Positions 48,309 through 57,602 of a stretch of 59,267 bases of DNA are shown here, piece by piece (the stretch's first letter is position 1; the number at the start of each line of letters is the position of its first letter). Source of the stretch: Bifidobacterium breve (GTDB taxonomy: Bacteria > Myxococcota_A > UBA796 > SXON01); assembly GCA_943328795.2 (NCBI GenBank), contig CALQBK020000007.1:1-59267 (forward strand). The letters run 5' to 3'. Under the pieces are notes generated by a model. The model did no database searches. It was given only the letters and a program-made list of their open reading frames with translations, and had not been told where the DNA came from. The translations under genes were made by a program, and so were the position numbers.

Positions 48309-51300
48309 ATGCGGAGCGTGTTGGGTCGGGTACGCGCACGCGCGACCACGGCAGTGATGGGCTGGGATCCAGAGGTGCGGCGGCAGGCGCCCATCCTAGC
48401 CTTCATCGTGGCCGTCTTCTTCGTGCACTACGCGGTGTGGTGCCTCGTGTCGCCGTTCTACATCGAGGACGCCGGCATCTCGTTCGCGTACGCGCGGAAC
48501 ATCGCGACGGGCCTCGGGGCTGCGCCGTTCGCGGGCGCCGAGCGCGTCGAGGGGTACTCGAACGCCAGCTGGACGTTCTTGCTGGCAGCGCTCTACGTGC
48601 TGCGGATCGACCCGTTCTTCGCGGCGAAGGCGCTGGGCGGCCTTTTCGGCTCCGCCACGCTGGTCGTCGCCTGGGCGATCGGGCGGGAGGCGCGCGGGGA
48701 CTCCGAGGACGACCCGAGCCCGGTGCCCCGCTGGGCTCCCCTGCTCGGCCCAGCGCTGCTGGCCGCGTCCACGCAGTTCACGCTGTGGAGCGCCTCCGGC
48801 CTAGAGAACAGCTTGTTCAACCTCGCGCTCGGAGTCGGTGTTTGGCGGTTGTCGGTCGAGATCCGCACCGGCGCACGGTTCCCGTGGAGCGCCCTCGCTT
48901 TTTTCGTGCTCGCGATGACCCGCCCAGATGGCATCGGGTACGCGGGGGTCGGCCTGTTCGCCCGGGTGCTCGGCACCGCCAGGCAGCGCCAGTGGCGGCA
49001 GGGCCTCGCGTGGATCGTGGTGTTCGCCGCGCCGTTCGTCGCGTACAACGTGGCGCGCCACGAGTACTTCGGGTGGTGGTTCCCGAACACGTACTACGCG
49101 AAAGACAAGTCGCAGACGGTGAAGTTGACCGGGTGGACGGCCGGCGGCTGGAAGCAGTTCAAGGAGTGGGCGTTCGCCTACGGCGTCGTGTTCGCCGCGC
49201 CCGCCGCGATGCTGGCGCTGCTGCCGTTGCGGCCCGGGCGCCGAGAGCGCGCGCGGACGGCCCTCCTGCTCATCCTGCTCCTCGGGTTCGCCGCGGTCAC
49301 GACGTGGGACGGCCGCCTCTCGCCGAAGTTGACGGGGGGGCTGCGACTCCTCCCGGGCGCCGAGTCGATCACGATCATCCCGAAGGCAGCGGCGTCTTGG
49401 TACGCGAGCCACGTCGTACGGGACTGGAACGCCGGGGTCGTCTACTTCTTGCTCGGCGGCTCGGTGCTGCTTGGGCTCCTCACGCTGGGTCGCCGCGGCT
49501 GGGCAGCGCGCGGGCTGCTCTGGGGGAGCTTCGCGATCGGCGTGCTGTTCTGGGTGTGGTCGAACGGCGACTGGATGAAGTGCTTCCGGTGGGGGTCGCT
49601 GGTCGCGCTGCCGGTCTTCACGCTGATCGGCCTCGGGATCGGCGTCATCGCCGCGAACTTGCCGGGCGCCGACGGGCCTTGCCGGGATCTGCGCGTCGTG
49701 GACTGGACGGTCCGCAAGCTGCCCGGCACGCGGCGGGGTTGGGTGGTGTTCGGGCTGGTCGTCGGGCTGGTCGTGACCGCGGGGTACTTCCTCTCGTTCC
49801 CGGCGAGCGGCAAGCCCATCGAGATGCCGCACTTCGACTTCTTGAAGAACGCCCGGCCGAAGGGGCCCCCGGCGCACGTCGAGATGCTCCTCGCGGGCCC
49901 GGTCGGCGCGCTGCTCGGCCTGGTCGTTGGGCAACTGTTGGCGTGGATGCCGGCAGACATGCGGACCTGGCGCGGTCCGAAGGTGGCGTCGACGTTCGCC
50001 GTCGTCGCGGTGTTGGCGCTCGCCGCGCCGAACACCTGGAAGAGCGCGCAGTTCGTCGCGGGGCCGGAGACGACGGTGAACGACGTCCACCGTCGCGCCA
50101 ACTACATGGGGTCCGTACAGGAGAAGCTCGACCTGGACGACGTCACGCTGTTGGACGTTGACATGGGCGCGCACATGTATTTCACGCGCTGGCACATCGC
50201 CGACATGGCCGGGCTGATCGACGTCGCCATGGCGCGGCACACGTACCAGAAGAGCTTCATCGACGACTACGTGTTCAACGAGGTCCGCCCGACCTTCGCG
50301 CACGTGCACGGGAGCTGGGCGCGCACCACGAAGATCCCCCAGAACCCCAAGTGGAAAGAGCAGTACCTGGAGATCACCGGGTACCCGTCCGGCAAGCGCT
50401 CGTACCACGTCGGGAACCACGTCCGCAAAGACCTGGTCGCCCGGACGGACTTTCGCGGGCCGGCGGACACCCAAGTCGACTTCGACGGCGGCGTGACGAT
50501 GGCCGGGTGGCAGGTCCCCGCCCCCGAGGTGGCGCCGGGCGGCAAGCTCTTCGTGCACACCTGGTGGATCGCGACCCCGCGAAAGGTCGGCTTCCGCGTG
50601 CTCGTGTTCCTGAAGGATCACGCGGGCCACCTGCACGCAGCCGAGCTCGCACCCGCTTTCGATTGGTACAAGCCCGAGAAGTGGAAGGCGAACGAGTACG
50701 TCGAGGGCAACTGGTACATGCCCATCCCGCCCCAGCTGCCCGAAGGTGACTACGACCTCGGCGTGGTGGTCCTCGACGCCGACGGACGGGTCTTGAGCGC
50801 GCTGGCGCCGAGCACGGACGGGGTGCGGTACCTGCCGGGCGAGTGGGTCAGCGCGGGGACGGTCCATCTCGTCTCCGCTAAGGCCGCGCTGGAGGCCGCT
50901 GAGGCGCAGCAGGCCCGGGCGGCAGCGGTAGCCGAGAGCGGCGACTGCGAGGCCGCGCGGACCGCGTTCAAGGACGCTTGGCGCCACGTCGCCCGCAACC
51001 TCGCGTGGCGCGAACAGCAGCAGCCGGCGGCGAACCGGGCGGTCGTGGCCTGCTTCGTCCGCCGGGCCACCACGCTCCCGAGCCTCGTCGGCAAGTCGGA
51101 GGCGATCGCGTCAGCCCTCTGGGTGGACCCAACGGACGCCGACGCCCTCGCCGCCGGCAAGCAGGTCGCCGACACGCTGTTCGACCAAGGGATGGAGGCC
51201 CGGGCGAAGAACGACCCGCAGGCGGCCTACGAGGCGTTCCTGGCAGCGGTGCGCGCGGACCCGACCCGATCCTGGGCGCGTGTCTACCTGGAAGATGCCC

Positions 51301-51506
51301 GGGATCTGCGGCTCGGCATCTCTGGGAAGGAGGCCGAAAAGGCGACGCCACCGCCGAGAAAGGCTGGAAAGCCGAACCTGCCCTTGAAGCAAGACGCCGA
51401 CGGCGCGGCAGCGGGGGACGCTCCCGTCGTCGAGCCCGCGGGCGAGGCCGGCGAGGCCGGCGAGGGCGCTGGGCCGGATGCAGAGCCGGAAGCCGGCGGG
51501 GACTAG
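48309..51506 (+). CDS. Large GT-C-like membrane glycosyltransferase with C-terminal soluble domains
   Basis: The 1065-residue protein has about ten N-terminal membrane helices (to about residue 580). The early periplasmic loop FYIEDAGISFAYARNIATG followed by ERVEGYSNASWTFLLAALYV matches the DDAFISxRYARN/ERVEGYTN pattern of AftB-like arabinofuranosyltransferases and related GT-C enzymes, which use lipid-linked sugars. Residues about 700-850 form a beta-rich domain. Residues about 870-1000 are helical, TPR-like (AVAESGDCEAARTAFKDAW). The tail is acidic and Pro/Ala-rich (AGEAGEGAGPDAEPEAGGD). Acceptor and sugar are unknown. GGAG precedes the ATG. Confidence 0.8.
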   Translation: MRSVLGRVRARATTAVMGWDPEVRRQAPILAFIVAVFFVHYAVWCLVSPFYIEDAGISFAYARNIATGLGAAPFAGAERVEGYSNASWTFLLAALYVLRIDPFFAAKALGGLFGSATLVVAWAIGREARGDSEDDPSPVPRWAPLLGPALLAASTQFTLWSASGLENSLFNLALGVGVWRLSVEIRTGARFPWSALAFFVLAMTRPDGIGYAGVGLFARVLGTARQRQWRQGLAWIVVFAAPFVAYNVARHEYFGWWFPNTYYAKDKSQTVKLTGWTAGGWKQFKEWAFAYGVVFAAPAAMLALLPLRPGRRERARTALLLILLLGFAAVTTWDGRLSPKLTGGLRLLPGAESITIIPKAAASWYASHVVRDWNAGVVYFLLGGSVLLGLLTLGRRGWAARGLLWGSFAIGVLFWVWSNGDWMKCFRWGSLVALPVFTLIGLGIGVIAANLPGADGPCRDLRVVDWTVRKLPGTRRGWVVFGLVVGLVVTAGYFLSFPASGKPIEMPHFDFLKNARPKGPPAHVEMLLAGPVGALLGLVVGQLLAWMPADMRTWRGPKVASTFAVVAVLALAAPNTWKSAQFVAGPETTVNDVHRRANYMGSVQEKLDLDDVTLLDVDMGAHMYFTRWHIADMAGLIDVAMARHTYQKSFIDDYVFNEVRPTFAHVHGSWARTTKIPQNPKWKEQYLEITGYPSGKRSYHVGNHVRKDLVARTDFRGPADTQVDFDGGVTMAGWQVPAPEVAPGGKLFVHTWWIATPRKVGFRVLVFLKDHAGHLHAAELAPAFDWYKPEKWKANEYVEGNWYMPIPPQLPEGDYDLGVVVLDADGRVLSALAPSTDGVRYLPGEWVSAGTVHLVSAKAALEAAEAQQARAAAVAESGDCEAARTAFKDAWRHVARNLAWREQQQPAANRAVVACFVRRATTLPSLVGKSEAIASALWVDPTDADALAAGKQVADTLFDQGMEARAKNDPQAAYEAFLAAVRADPTRSWARVYLEDARDLRLGISGKEAEKATPPPRKAGKPNLPLKQDADGAAAGDAPVVEPAGEAGEAGEGAGPDAEPEAGGD

Positions 51507-51532
51507 CCGCGCTTCGCTGCGTTGACGCGCGG
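51507..51532 (+). terminator. Hairpin with short T-run after the large GT-C-like gene
   Basis: CCGCGC (51507-51512) pairs with GCGCGG (51527-51532), followed by TTT. The loop is 14 nt. It begins directly after the stop of the 48309 gene and is the most classical terminator shape in the window, but the T-run is short. Confidence 0.35.
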
Positions 51533-51569
51533 TTTGGCTCGCGCCGCCTGCCCCGGACCCCGATTTCAG

Positions 51570-51575
51570 GCTAAG
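51570..51575 (+). promoter_or_regulatory. Putative extended -10 box of the 51584 gene (leaderless type)
   Basis: GCTAAG. Exactly 10 nt separate the TA from the GTG at 51584, with no ribosome site. Confidence 0.4.
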
Positions 51576-51583
51576 CACGCGCC

Positions 51584-52939
51584 GTGTTGGCCCCCCTGAA
51601 GGATCCGCAGCTACGGCGAGCCATGCTCGTTGCCTTCGTGCTCCGGGTCGTGCCGATGCTCGTCTGGATCGACAAGCCCTGCGTACGCGACGAGTGCACC
51701 TACGTGGACCTCGCGTCGTCCCTCCTCGCCGGGCGGGGCATGATCGGGACGCACGGTTGGCTCTGGGCGCCGGCGTACCCGGCGCTGCTGGCGCTGCACC
51801 AGTGGCTCTTCAAGCTCCCCGGCTCCGTAGAGATCGGGCAATTGCTCGTCGCGACGTGGTGCGTCGCGATGCTCTACCGGCTCACCGAGGGCGAGTATGG
51901 TCGGAGGGCGGGGCTCTGGGCGGCGTGGGCGTACGCGCTCAACCCGACCTTCATCTTCTACACCTCGTCGCTCTGGAGCGAGACTTTCTACTCGGCGCTG
52001 TTGATCGGCGCGATGTTGGCGCTCCGGGACACGCGCGCCGCGACGACCGCGTGGAAGGGCATCGCCCCTGGGCTGCTCCTCGGCGCGTGCGTGCTCTTCC
52101 GCGGCGTCGCGACGTACATGCTCCCGGTGTTCATCGCGGTCATCACCTGGGGCAGGCTCCGCGAGGCGCTCGCGTGGAAGCAAGCCGCCGCGTGTGCCTG
52201 CGCGGCCGTGCTCCTCGTCGCCCCGTACAGCGTCTACGCGAGCCGGAAGTTCCACGACGTCGTGATCTCCGACCGCACGCTCGGCCAGATGATGTACCTG
52301 GGAAACAACGACTTCCCGCCCATCACGTTCGACTACGGGAACGGCCAGCTCGCGACCCGCGCCTATGAGCGCGCCACTGACTCCGGGCGCAAGCCCTGCC
52401 CCGAGGAGGGCAACCCCGTGGTGAAGGACCAGTGCGAGGCCGAGCTCGGCGTGGCCTGGATCAAGGCCCACCCGGACACGTTCGCGGCCCGCATCCCGCT
52501 CCGCGTCGCGCAGCTGGTCACGCCGCACAGCTTCCTCACGCGAAACCTGCGGTGGGGCCGCTGGCGCGGGCTGCCGGACTGGGTGGACGAGGCGCTCATC
52601 GTGAGCGTCGCAGGGTTCACCTTCGCGACGTTGATCGGGGGCACGCTGGGCCTGTTCACGGGGGGGAAAGGCTGGTACGCGGCCGGGAGCGGGCTGATCG
52701 TGCTGTACCACGTCGCGGCCATCGCGGCGCTGGCGGGCCTCTCGCGCTACCGCGTGCCCCTCGAGCCGCTCTGGCTCGTGCACGCCGCGGCGTTCTTCAC
52801 CGCCCCTCGCGACGCGCTGAAGACCCTGGGGGACGGGTCCGCGCGGAGCGTCGTGGGGATCTTCGTGACCTGCGTCCTGCTCGTGCTGATGCTGCGGTTC
52901 CTCCCCGCGGGCTGGCCCTGGTGGGGCACGTGGGATTGA
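51584..52939 (+). CDS. GT-C-type membrane glycosyltransferase
   Basis: The 451-residue protein has about ten membrane helices. The first external loop carries KPCVRDECTYVDLASSLLAG, an Asp-Glu pair of the kind used for catalysis or metal binding in GT-C enzymes of the dolichyl-phosphate-mannose transferase/ArnT clan. The TM regions include GLWAAWAYALNPTFIFYTSS and LLGACVLFRGVATYMLPVFI. The large periplasmic loop around residues 220-300 (MMYLGNNDFPPITFDYGN) is characteristic. GTG 51584 is supported by the GCTAAG box; TTG 51587 is an alternative. The stop overlaps the sulfatase-like start (TTGA), indicating a two-gene operon. Confidence 0.82.
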   Translation: MLAPLKDPQLRRAMLVAFVLRVVPMLVWIDKPCVRDECTYVDLASSLLAGRGMIGTHGWLWAPAYPALLALHQWLFKLPGSVEIGQLLVATWCVAMLYRLTEGEYGRRAGLWAAWAYALNPTFIFYTSSLWSETFYSALLIGAMLALRDTRAATTAWKGIAPGLLLGACVLFRGVATYMLPVFIAVITWGRLREALAWKQAAACACAAVLLVAPYSVYASRKFHDVVISDRTLGQMMYLGNNDFPPITFDYGNGQLATRAYERATDSGRKPCPEEGNPVVKDQCEAELGVAWIKAHPDTFAARIPLRVAQLVTPHSFLTRNLRWGRWRGLPDWVDEALIVSVAGFTFATLIGGTLGLFTGGKGWYAAGSGLIVLYHVAAIAALAGLSRYRVPLEPLWLVHAAAFFTAPRDALKTLGDGSARSVVGIFVTCVLLVLMLRFLPAGWPWWGTWD

Positions 52940-54492
52940 CCACACGCCCCGAGCTGCTCGCCCTGGCCCTCGTCCTCACCGGTTGCCACACCCTCCCGCG
53001 CGGTGACCCGCACCGCCCCGACGTGGTCGTCATCTCGATCGACTCGCTGCGCGCCGACCACGTGGGGAGCTACGGCCAGAAGCGCGACACGACCCCGAAC
53101 CTCGACGCCCTCGCCAGCCGGGGCCAGCGGTTTACCCACGCGATCTCCGGCTCACCGTGGACGCTCCCGTCGCACATGACGATGATGACCGGCTTGTGGC
53201 CAACCGAGCACCAGGTCATCGACGACGACCGGCAGCTGGCCGCCAGCGTTCCCACTCTCGCGGAGCGGATGCACGCGCGGGGGTACGCGACCGCGGGGTT
53301 CGTGAGCGCGATCTACGTCGGCGGCGGGTACGGCTTCGCGCGGGGGTTCGACACGTACCAGGACTTCGGGCTCTCGGAGCCGGCGAGCCTCGGTCACCAG
53401 GTGCGCACGCCGCAGCTGGTCACCGCCGCCCTGGACTGGGCGAAGGGGCTGCCGGCCGACCAACCCGCGTTCTTGTTCCTCCACACGTACGATGTCCACT
53501 ACCCCTACTCGCCGCCCGAGCCGTGGAACACCCGGTACAACCGGGCGTTGGCCCCGAAGGAGCTGGCGTACAAGAAGTGGGAGTACTTCAAGAAGCACCC
53601 GGTTGGGAAGCGCCGGATGCACGACCTGGTCGCGCAGTACGACGAGTGCATCCGGTTCGTCGACGACAGCCTGGAGCCGCTGATCCGCACGTGGCAGTGG
53701 GACCGCGACGTCGTGTTCATCGTGCTCGCAGACCACGGCGAGGAGTTCGGGGAGCGCGGCAGCTGGGGCCACGCGCACACGCTCTACGCGGAGGCGCTGA
53801 ACATCCCGCTGATCGTCTCCGGCACCGGCGTGCCCGAGGGGGTGCGCACCGAGCGCGTCGGCAACATCGACGTCGCGGCCACGGCCGCCGCGATCGGGGG
53901 CGCGGAGTGGGGCATCGGCGCCGGGCTCGACCTACGCGGCGCGGTGCCCGACCGCACGTTTTGGCCCGAGACCAGCCGGTTCAGCTCGGCGAAGCTCGGC
54001 GTCATCGCCGGGCCATCCGAACACGCCTCCGCGGCGCTGTTCGACTTCGTGAATCAAACCTCCGAGCGCTTCGACCTCGGGAGCGACCCGCGCGAGCGAA
54101 AGCCGCTCTCGGTGCGGGGCGAGCTCGCTACGCTGGCCGCCCACCTCGGCGAACCCTGGGAGCTCACCACCGGCACCCTGCACAGCACCGCGGCCCTGTT
54201 CGTCGGTGGCGCCCGCGTCGACAACGTCGTCGGCCCCTCCCGCTTCGGCGCGTGGCCGCCGGACGCCGCGCTTCAGCTCGACGACGGCGCGACCGTCCCG
54301 GGCACGTACGGGTCCATCCCGGGCCAGCTCACCTGGAGCGGCGTTCAAACCGCCGCGCCACGCGTGCTCGCCGACGCCCTGAAGGCCCAGCTCGAGGCCC
54401 TCGGCTACGTCGAGGGCGCCGACCCGGCCCCGGGGGACCCACCCGAGGAGCCCGCCGCAGACGACCCCACGGACCAAGTCGACGATCCGTAG
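52936..54492 (+). CDS. Sulfatase-superfamily lipoprotein (alkaline-phosphatase fold), Thr-type active site
   Basis: The signal LALALVLTGCHT gives a lipidated Cys. The sulfatase fold is clear, with the metal site PDVVVISIDSLRADHVGSYG, the nucleophile region SGSPWTLPSHMTMMTG, HTYDVHYPYSP and LADHGEEFGERGSWGHAH. At the nucleophile position there is Thr in PWTLPSH where activatable sulfatases have Cys or Ser followed by Pro and Arg. It therefore does not need a formylglycine and may be a phosphatase, phosphotransferase or inactive binder. The TTG start overlaps the upstream GT-C gene's stop. GTG 52921 or 52930 are alternatives. The 518 residues end in a Pro/Asp-rich tail. Confidence 0.82.
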   Translation: MTTRPELLALALVLTGCHTLPRGDPHRPDVVVISIDSLRADHVGSYGQKRDTTPNLDALASRGQRFTHAISGSPWTLPSHMTMMTGLWPTEHQVIDDDRQLAASVPTLAERMHARGYATAGFVSAIYVGGGYGFARGFDTYQDFGLSEPASLGHQVRTPQLVTAALDWAKGLPADQPAFLFLHTYDVHYPYSPPEPWNTRYNRALAPKELAYKKWEYFKKHPVGKRRMHDLVAQYDECIRFVDDSLEPLIRTWQWDRDVVFIVLADHGEEFGERGSWGHAHTLYAEALNIPLIVSGTGVPEGVRTERVGNIDVAATAAAIGGAEWGIGAGLDLRGAVPDRTFWPETSRFSSAKLGVIAGPSEHASAALFDFVNQTSERFDLGSDPRERKPLSVRGELATLAAHLGEPWELTTGTLHSTAALFVGGARVDNVVGPSRFGAWPPDAALQLDDGATVPGTYGSIPGQLTWSGVQTAAPRVLADALKAQLEALGYVEGADPAPGDPPEEPAADDPTDQVDDP

Positions 54493-54523
54493 GGGGGGTC
54501 GCGCCCGGCGCTCGCCGCCCCGG

Positions 54524-54529
54524 AGTACG
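54524..54529 (+). promoter_or_regulatory. -10-like box before the aminotransferase gene (leaderless type)
   Basis: AGTACG. Exactly 10 nt separate the TA from the GTG at 54538; the G at the -14-like position is absent. It overlaps CCGGAG, which could alternatively be a distant ribosome site. Confidence 0.3.
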
Positions 54530-54537
54530 ATGCGCGG

Positions 54538-55692
54538 GTGCGCCCGAACCCGAACCTGCTCACCCTCCCGACGTACCCCACTGTCGCGATCGACCGCATC
54601 CGGGACCAGCTCCTCGCCGAGGGCCGAACCGTCTACGACTTCGGCACGGGCGACCCGATCGAGCCCACCCCGGCGTTCATCCGCGACGCGCTGACGTCGA
54701 GCGTGCCGGACAACTGCCGGTACCCGACGGTGCGGGGGGAGCCCGGGGTTCGACGCGCGTTCGCGAGCTACGCGCAGCGCCGGCTGGGCGTCACGCTCGA
54801 CCCGGAGACGCAGGTGCTGCCGACGTCGGGCTCGAAGGAGGCCGTGTTCCACATGCCCCTCCTGTGCATCGACCCGCACGCGCCTGACCGCGGCGTGATC
54901 TACCCAGACCCGGGGTACTCCGTGTACCACCGGGGTGCGGTGCTCGCGGGTGGGCTCCCGTGCCCACAACCGCTGTCGGGCGACTACATCCAGCGGCCGT
55001 GGGAGCTCCCCCGCGAGGTGCTGCGGGACGCCCGGCTGTTGTGGATCAACACGCCGCACAACCCCAGCGGCGCCGTGATGTCGAAGGCCGACCTGCGCAG
55101 GACCTGGGAGGTGTGCCGCGAGCACGACATCCTGCTGGTGAGCGACGAGTGCTACCTGGACGTCTGGTTCGACGAGCCGCCGGCGAGCATCCTGCAGGTC
55201 GCGGACGAGGGCGTGCTGGCGCTGTTCTCGTTGTCCAAGCGGTCGGGGATGACCGGCTACCGCTCGGGCATCGTGGCCGGCGACGCGCAGGCCATCGCCG
55301 CGCTCCGTGCGCTGCGCACGAACCCCGGCCTCGCGCCCCAGGACTTCGTGAACGCTGCCGCGGCGGCCGCCTGGGGGGACGACGCGCACGCCGAGGAGCG
55401 GCGGCTCGCGTTTGGAGAGAAGCGCCGGCTGCTGACGGACCTGTTCTCGAGCGTAGGGCTCGAGGTGACCGCGAGCACCGCGAGCTTCTACGTGTGGGTG
55501 CGCGCGCCCGGCGGCGACGGGGACGCGTTCGCGCGCCACCTGCTGAAGGCCGGCGTCCTCACGAACCCCGGCAGCTTCTTCTCGGTGACCCCCGCGGGGC
55601 GTGACCACGTGCGCTTCGCCCTGGTGCCGGACCTCGCAGGGTGCCGGGAGGCGGTCGCCGCCCTGCGCACGCTGTTGACCGCGACCGCGTAG
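54538..55692 (+). CDS. dapC: Class I/II aminotransferase, DapC-like (succinyldiaminopimelate aminotransferase)
   Basis: The 384-residue fold-type I PLP enzyme has FGTGDPIEPTPAFIRDALTS, the YPTVRGEPGVRRAFASYAQ segment, NTPHNPSGAVMSKADLRRTW, SDECYLDVWFDEPP and the PLP Lys in LFSLSKRSGMTGYRSGIVAG. The SLSKRSxMxGYRSG context is that of DapC-type enzymes of lysine and peptidoglycan precursor synthesis (N-succinyl-LL-DAP transamination). Related aspartate or kynurenine aminotransferases share most of these motifs, so the symbol is tentative. No other dap gene is nearby. GTG 54538 is chosen from box spacing and the absence of an earlier start. Confidence 0.78.
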   Translation: MRPNPNLLTLPTYPTVAIDRIRDQLLAEGRTVYDFGTGDPIEPTPAFIRDALTSSVPDNCRYPTVRGEPGVRRAFASYAQRRLGVTLDPETQVLPTSGSKEAVFHMPLLCIDPHAPDRGVIYPDPGYSVYHRGAVLAGGLPCPQPLSGDYIQRPWELPREVLRDARLLWINTPHNPSGAVMSKADLRRTWEVCREHDILLVSDECYLDVWFDEPPASILQVADEGVLALFSLSKRSGMTGYRSGIVAGDAQAIAALRALRTNPGLAPQDFVNAAAAAAWGDDAHAEERRLAFGEKRRLLTDLFSSVGLEVTASTASFYVWVRAPGGDGDAFARHLLKAGVLTNPGSFFSVTPAGRDHVRFALVPDLAGCREAVAALRTLLTATA

Positions 55693-55707
55693 CCGGCGAG
55701 CCGGGCG

Positions 55708-57072
55708 TCACACCATCACGCCGCGGCCGAGCACCCCGGCGGGGTCGGCCAGGCGCCGTAGCGCCCGCCACGCCTCGATCTGCGCGTCCCCCACCATCAT
55801 CGCGAGGTGCGCCCGCTTGAGCCGCCCGATCCCGTGCTCCGCGCTCACGGTGCCGCCGAGCGCGACAGCCCGCCGCGCGAGCACCATGTAGCGCTCCTTC
55901 GCCTCTGCCCACTCGGCCTGAGACCGGGGCAAGAAGTTCAGGTGCAGGTGGTTGTCCCCGAGGTGCCCGAAGCACACGGCGGGCATCCCCGTATCGTCGT
56001 ACAACGCCAGCATCTCGGGCAGCGCGGCGTCAGGAACCGCGAAGTCGGTGCCGACCTTTCGCACGCCGGTGCGGGCGATGATCTCGTTCACCTCGGCCGG
56101 CAGCGCGTGGCGGATGGTGTGCAGCCGCGCACGGCCAGCGTCGTCTTCCGCTACGATCGTCTCGTCCACCAGCGCGTCACAGCGCACCAGCGCGTCGAAC
56201 CAGGCCTCGAGCGGGGCCTCCCCCTCGTGCTCGACCTCCACGAGCACGGCGCAGTCCGCCGCGGTGACCGGGACGCGGCCGCGGATCAGGTCGAGCGAGC
56301 GCCGGTCGAAGTACTCCAGGCAACGCGGCTGGAGCGGGGCGGTCGGGTCGTGCCGGCCGCTCCGCGCCTCCGCGAGGAACGCGAGCATCGACTCCCGGGT
56401 CGGGAAGAACGCCAAGAACGCGAGGACCGCCTTCGGGAGCGGCGTCAACCGCGTCCACACGCGGGTGATCACCCCCAGCGTGCCCTCGGACCCGATCAGC
56501 AAGTCAAGAAGGTTGTCCGCCGGGAAGTAGCCAGCAGCGGTCTTGACGTGGGGCTCGACCCAGCGCGGGACCGGCCACGGGGACGGCGTGTCCCGGCTCG
56601 CGATCACGACCTCGCCCGAAGGGAGCACCGCCTCTACCTGGCGGATCCACGGTCGCGTCGGCCCGTACCGGTACGTTCGGGCGCCCGAGGCGTTGCACGT
56701 GACGGCCCCGCCGAGCGAGCACTCGTGTCGGCTGGTCGGGTCAGGCGGGAAGAACCAGCCCGCCGCCTCCACGTGCTCCTGGTACTGGCCCAGCAACACG
56801 CCGGCGCCGGCCTCGTCGAGCGCGTGGATGCCGTCCAGCCGCTCGGTGGAGAGCAGCCAGCCGCCGTCCGGGATCGGGCCCCCCGTCGTGGACGTGCGGC
56901 GCGCCGTGACCGTAAGCGGGATCCCGTGCGACTGCGCGTGCGCGACCACCGCCGCCACCTCGGCCGTGTCCACCGGACGCACGAGCCCTGCAGCCACACC
57001 ATGCGTGTTGGACGCGTCGGACAGGTAGCCTTCGAGGATTGCCGGATCGGTGACGAGGGCGGGCATCGACAT
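55708..57072 (-). CDS. FAD-binding oxidase, GlcD/D-lactate dehydrogenase-like
   Basis: The 454-residue flavoprotein has an N-terminal FAD-binding PCMH domain (GLVRPVDTAEVAAVVAHAQS, LTVTARRTSTTGGPIPDGGW, CSLGGAVTCNASGARTYRYG) and GSEGTLGVITRVWTRLTPLP. The C-terminal FAD-oxidase domain has GHLGDNHLHLNFLP and VSAEHGIGRLKRAHLAM. Members oxidise glycolate, D-lactate or other 2-hydroxyacids. No glcE/glcF partner is adjacent, so a single-subunit D-lactate dehydrogenase type is likely. The leaderless-type GATAGC box sits before ATG 57072; ATG 57066 is an alternative. Confidence 0.9.
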   Translation of the reverse strand: MSMPALVTDPAILEGYLSDASNTHGVAAGLVRPVDTAEVAAVVAHAQSHGIPLTVTARRTSTTGGPIPDGGWLLSTERLDGIHALDEAGAGVLLGQYQEHVEAAGWFFPPDPTSRHECSLGGAVTCNASGARTYRYGPTRPWIRQVEAVLPSGEVVIASRDTPSPWPVPRWVEPHVKTAAGYFPADNLLDLLIGSEGTLGVITRVWTRLTPLPKAVLAFLAFFPTRESMLAFLAEARSGRHDPTAPLQPRCLEYFDRRSLDLIRGRVPVTAADCAVLVEVEHEGEAPLEAWFDALVRCDALVDETIVAEDDAGRARLHTIRHALPAEVNEIIARTGVRKVGTDFAVPDAALPEMLALYDDTGMPAVCFGHLGDNHLHLNFLPRSQAEWAEAKERYMVLARRAVALGGTVSAEHGIGRLKRAHLAMMVGDAQIEAWRALRRLADPAGVLGRGVMV

Positions 57073-57080
57073 AGGCCCCG

Positions 57081-57086
57081 GCTATC
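57081..57086 (-). promoter_or_regulatory. Putative extended -10 box of the GlcD-like gene (leaderless type)
   Basis: GATAGC on the minus strand. Exactly 10 nt separate the TA from the ATG at 57072. Confidence 0.45.
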
Positions 57087-57125
57087 CCCCGCGGGTCGCC
57101 CGCGCTGGGCCCCGGCTGGTCGGAC

Positions 57126-57434
57126 CTACTCGCGCGTCTCTTCGGCTTCCATGCGGCCGTTGTTGGACTTCTCGAGCTTCTTCTTCTTCTGCACAGGCTT
57201 GCCGTCGGGGCCGCACGGGGGGAGCGTGGCGTCAGACAGCGTGGAGGTGCCGTCCGCGTTCACGGTCACCGTGGCGCAGGCCGCTGCCGCGGTCGCTGCC
57301 GCGTCGGCCGCCGGCGCCGTGGCGGTGGCCGAGGCATCCGCCGCGGGCGTGGTCTCGGTCGGCGCAGCGGTGGTGGCCGTAGCGGTGGTGGTAGCGGGCT
57401 CGGCGGCCAGGGCGAGGGAGAGCATGAGCAACAT
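57126..57434 (-). CDS. Small secreted Ala/Thr-rich protein
   Basis: The 102-residue protein has a signal peptide (MLLMLSLALAAEP, likely cut after LAA). About 45 residues made almost only of Ala and Thr follow (TTTATATTAAPTETTPAADA), then a short segment with two Cys (CATVTVNADGTSTLSDATLP, PPCGPDG) and a basic/acidic end (KKKKLEKSNNGRMEAEETRE). It looks like a low-complexity periplasmic or surface protein, of unknown function. CTGGAG stands 6 nt before the ATG at 57434. In-frame sequence further upstream is not protein-like. Confidence 0.55.
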   Translation of the reverse strand: MLLMLSLALAAEPATTTATATTAAPTETTPAADASATATAPAADAAATAAAACATVTVNADGTSTLSDATLPPCGPDGKPVQKKKKLEKSNNGRMEAEETRE

Positions 57435-57602
57435 CGAAGACTCCAGGGTGCAGCGCTTGAACGCGCGGACGCGCTCAACATTCAGCGATCCCGCGCCGAC
57501 GTCAAGCAAAACCGCCCGCGATCTGCACAGGCGGCCGTAGACGATTCGTGACGATCGCAACGAGCCCCCCCGCGGGTTCCGGTTCGCACAGTCACTGATC
57601 GG

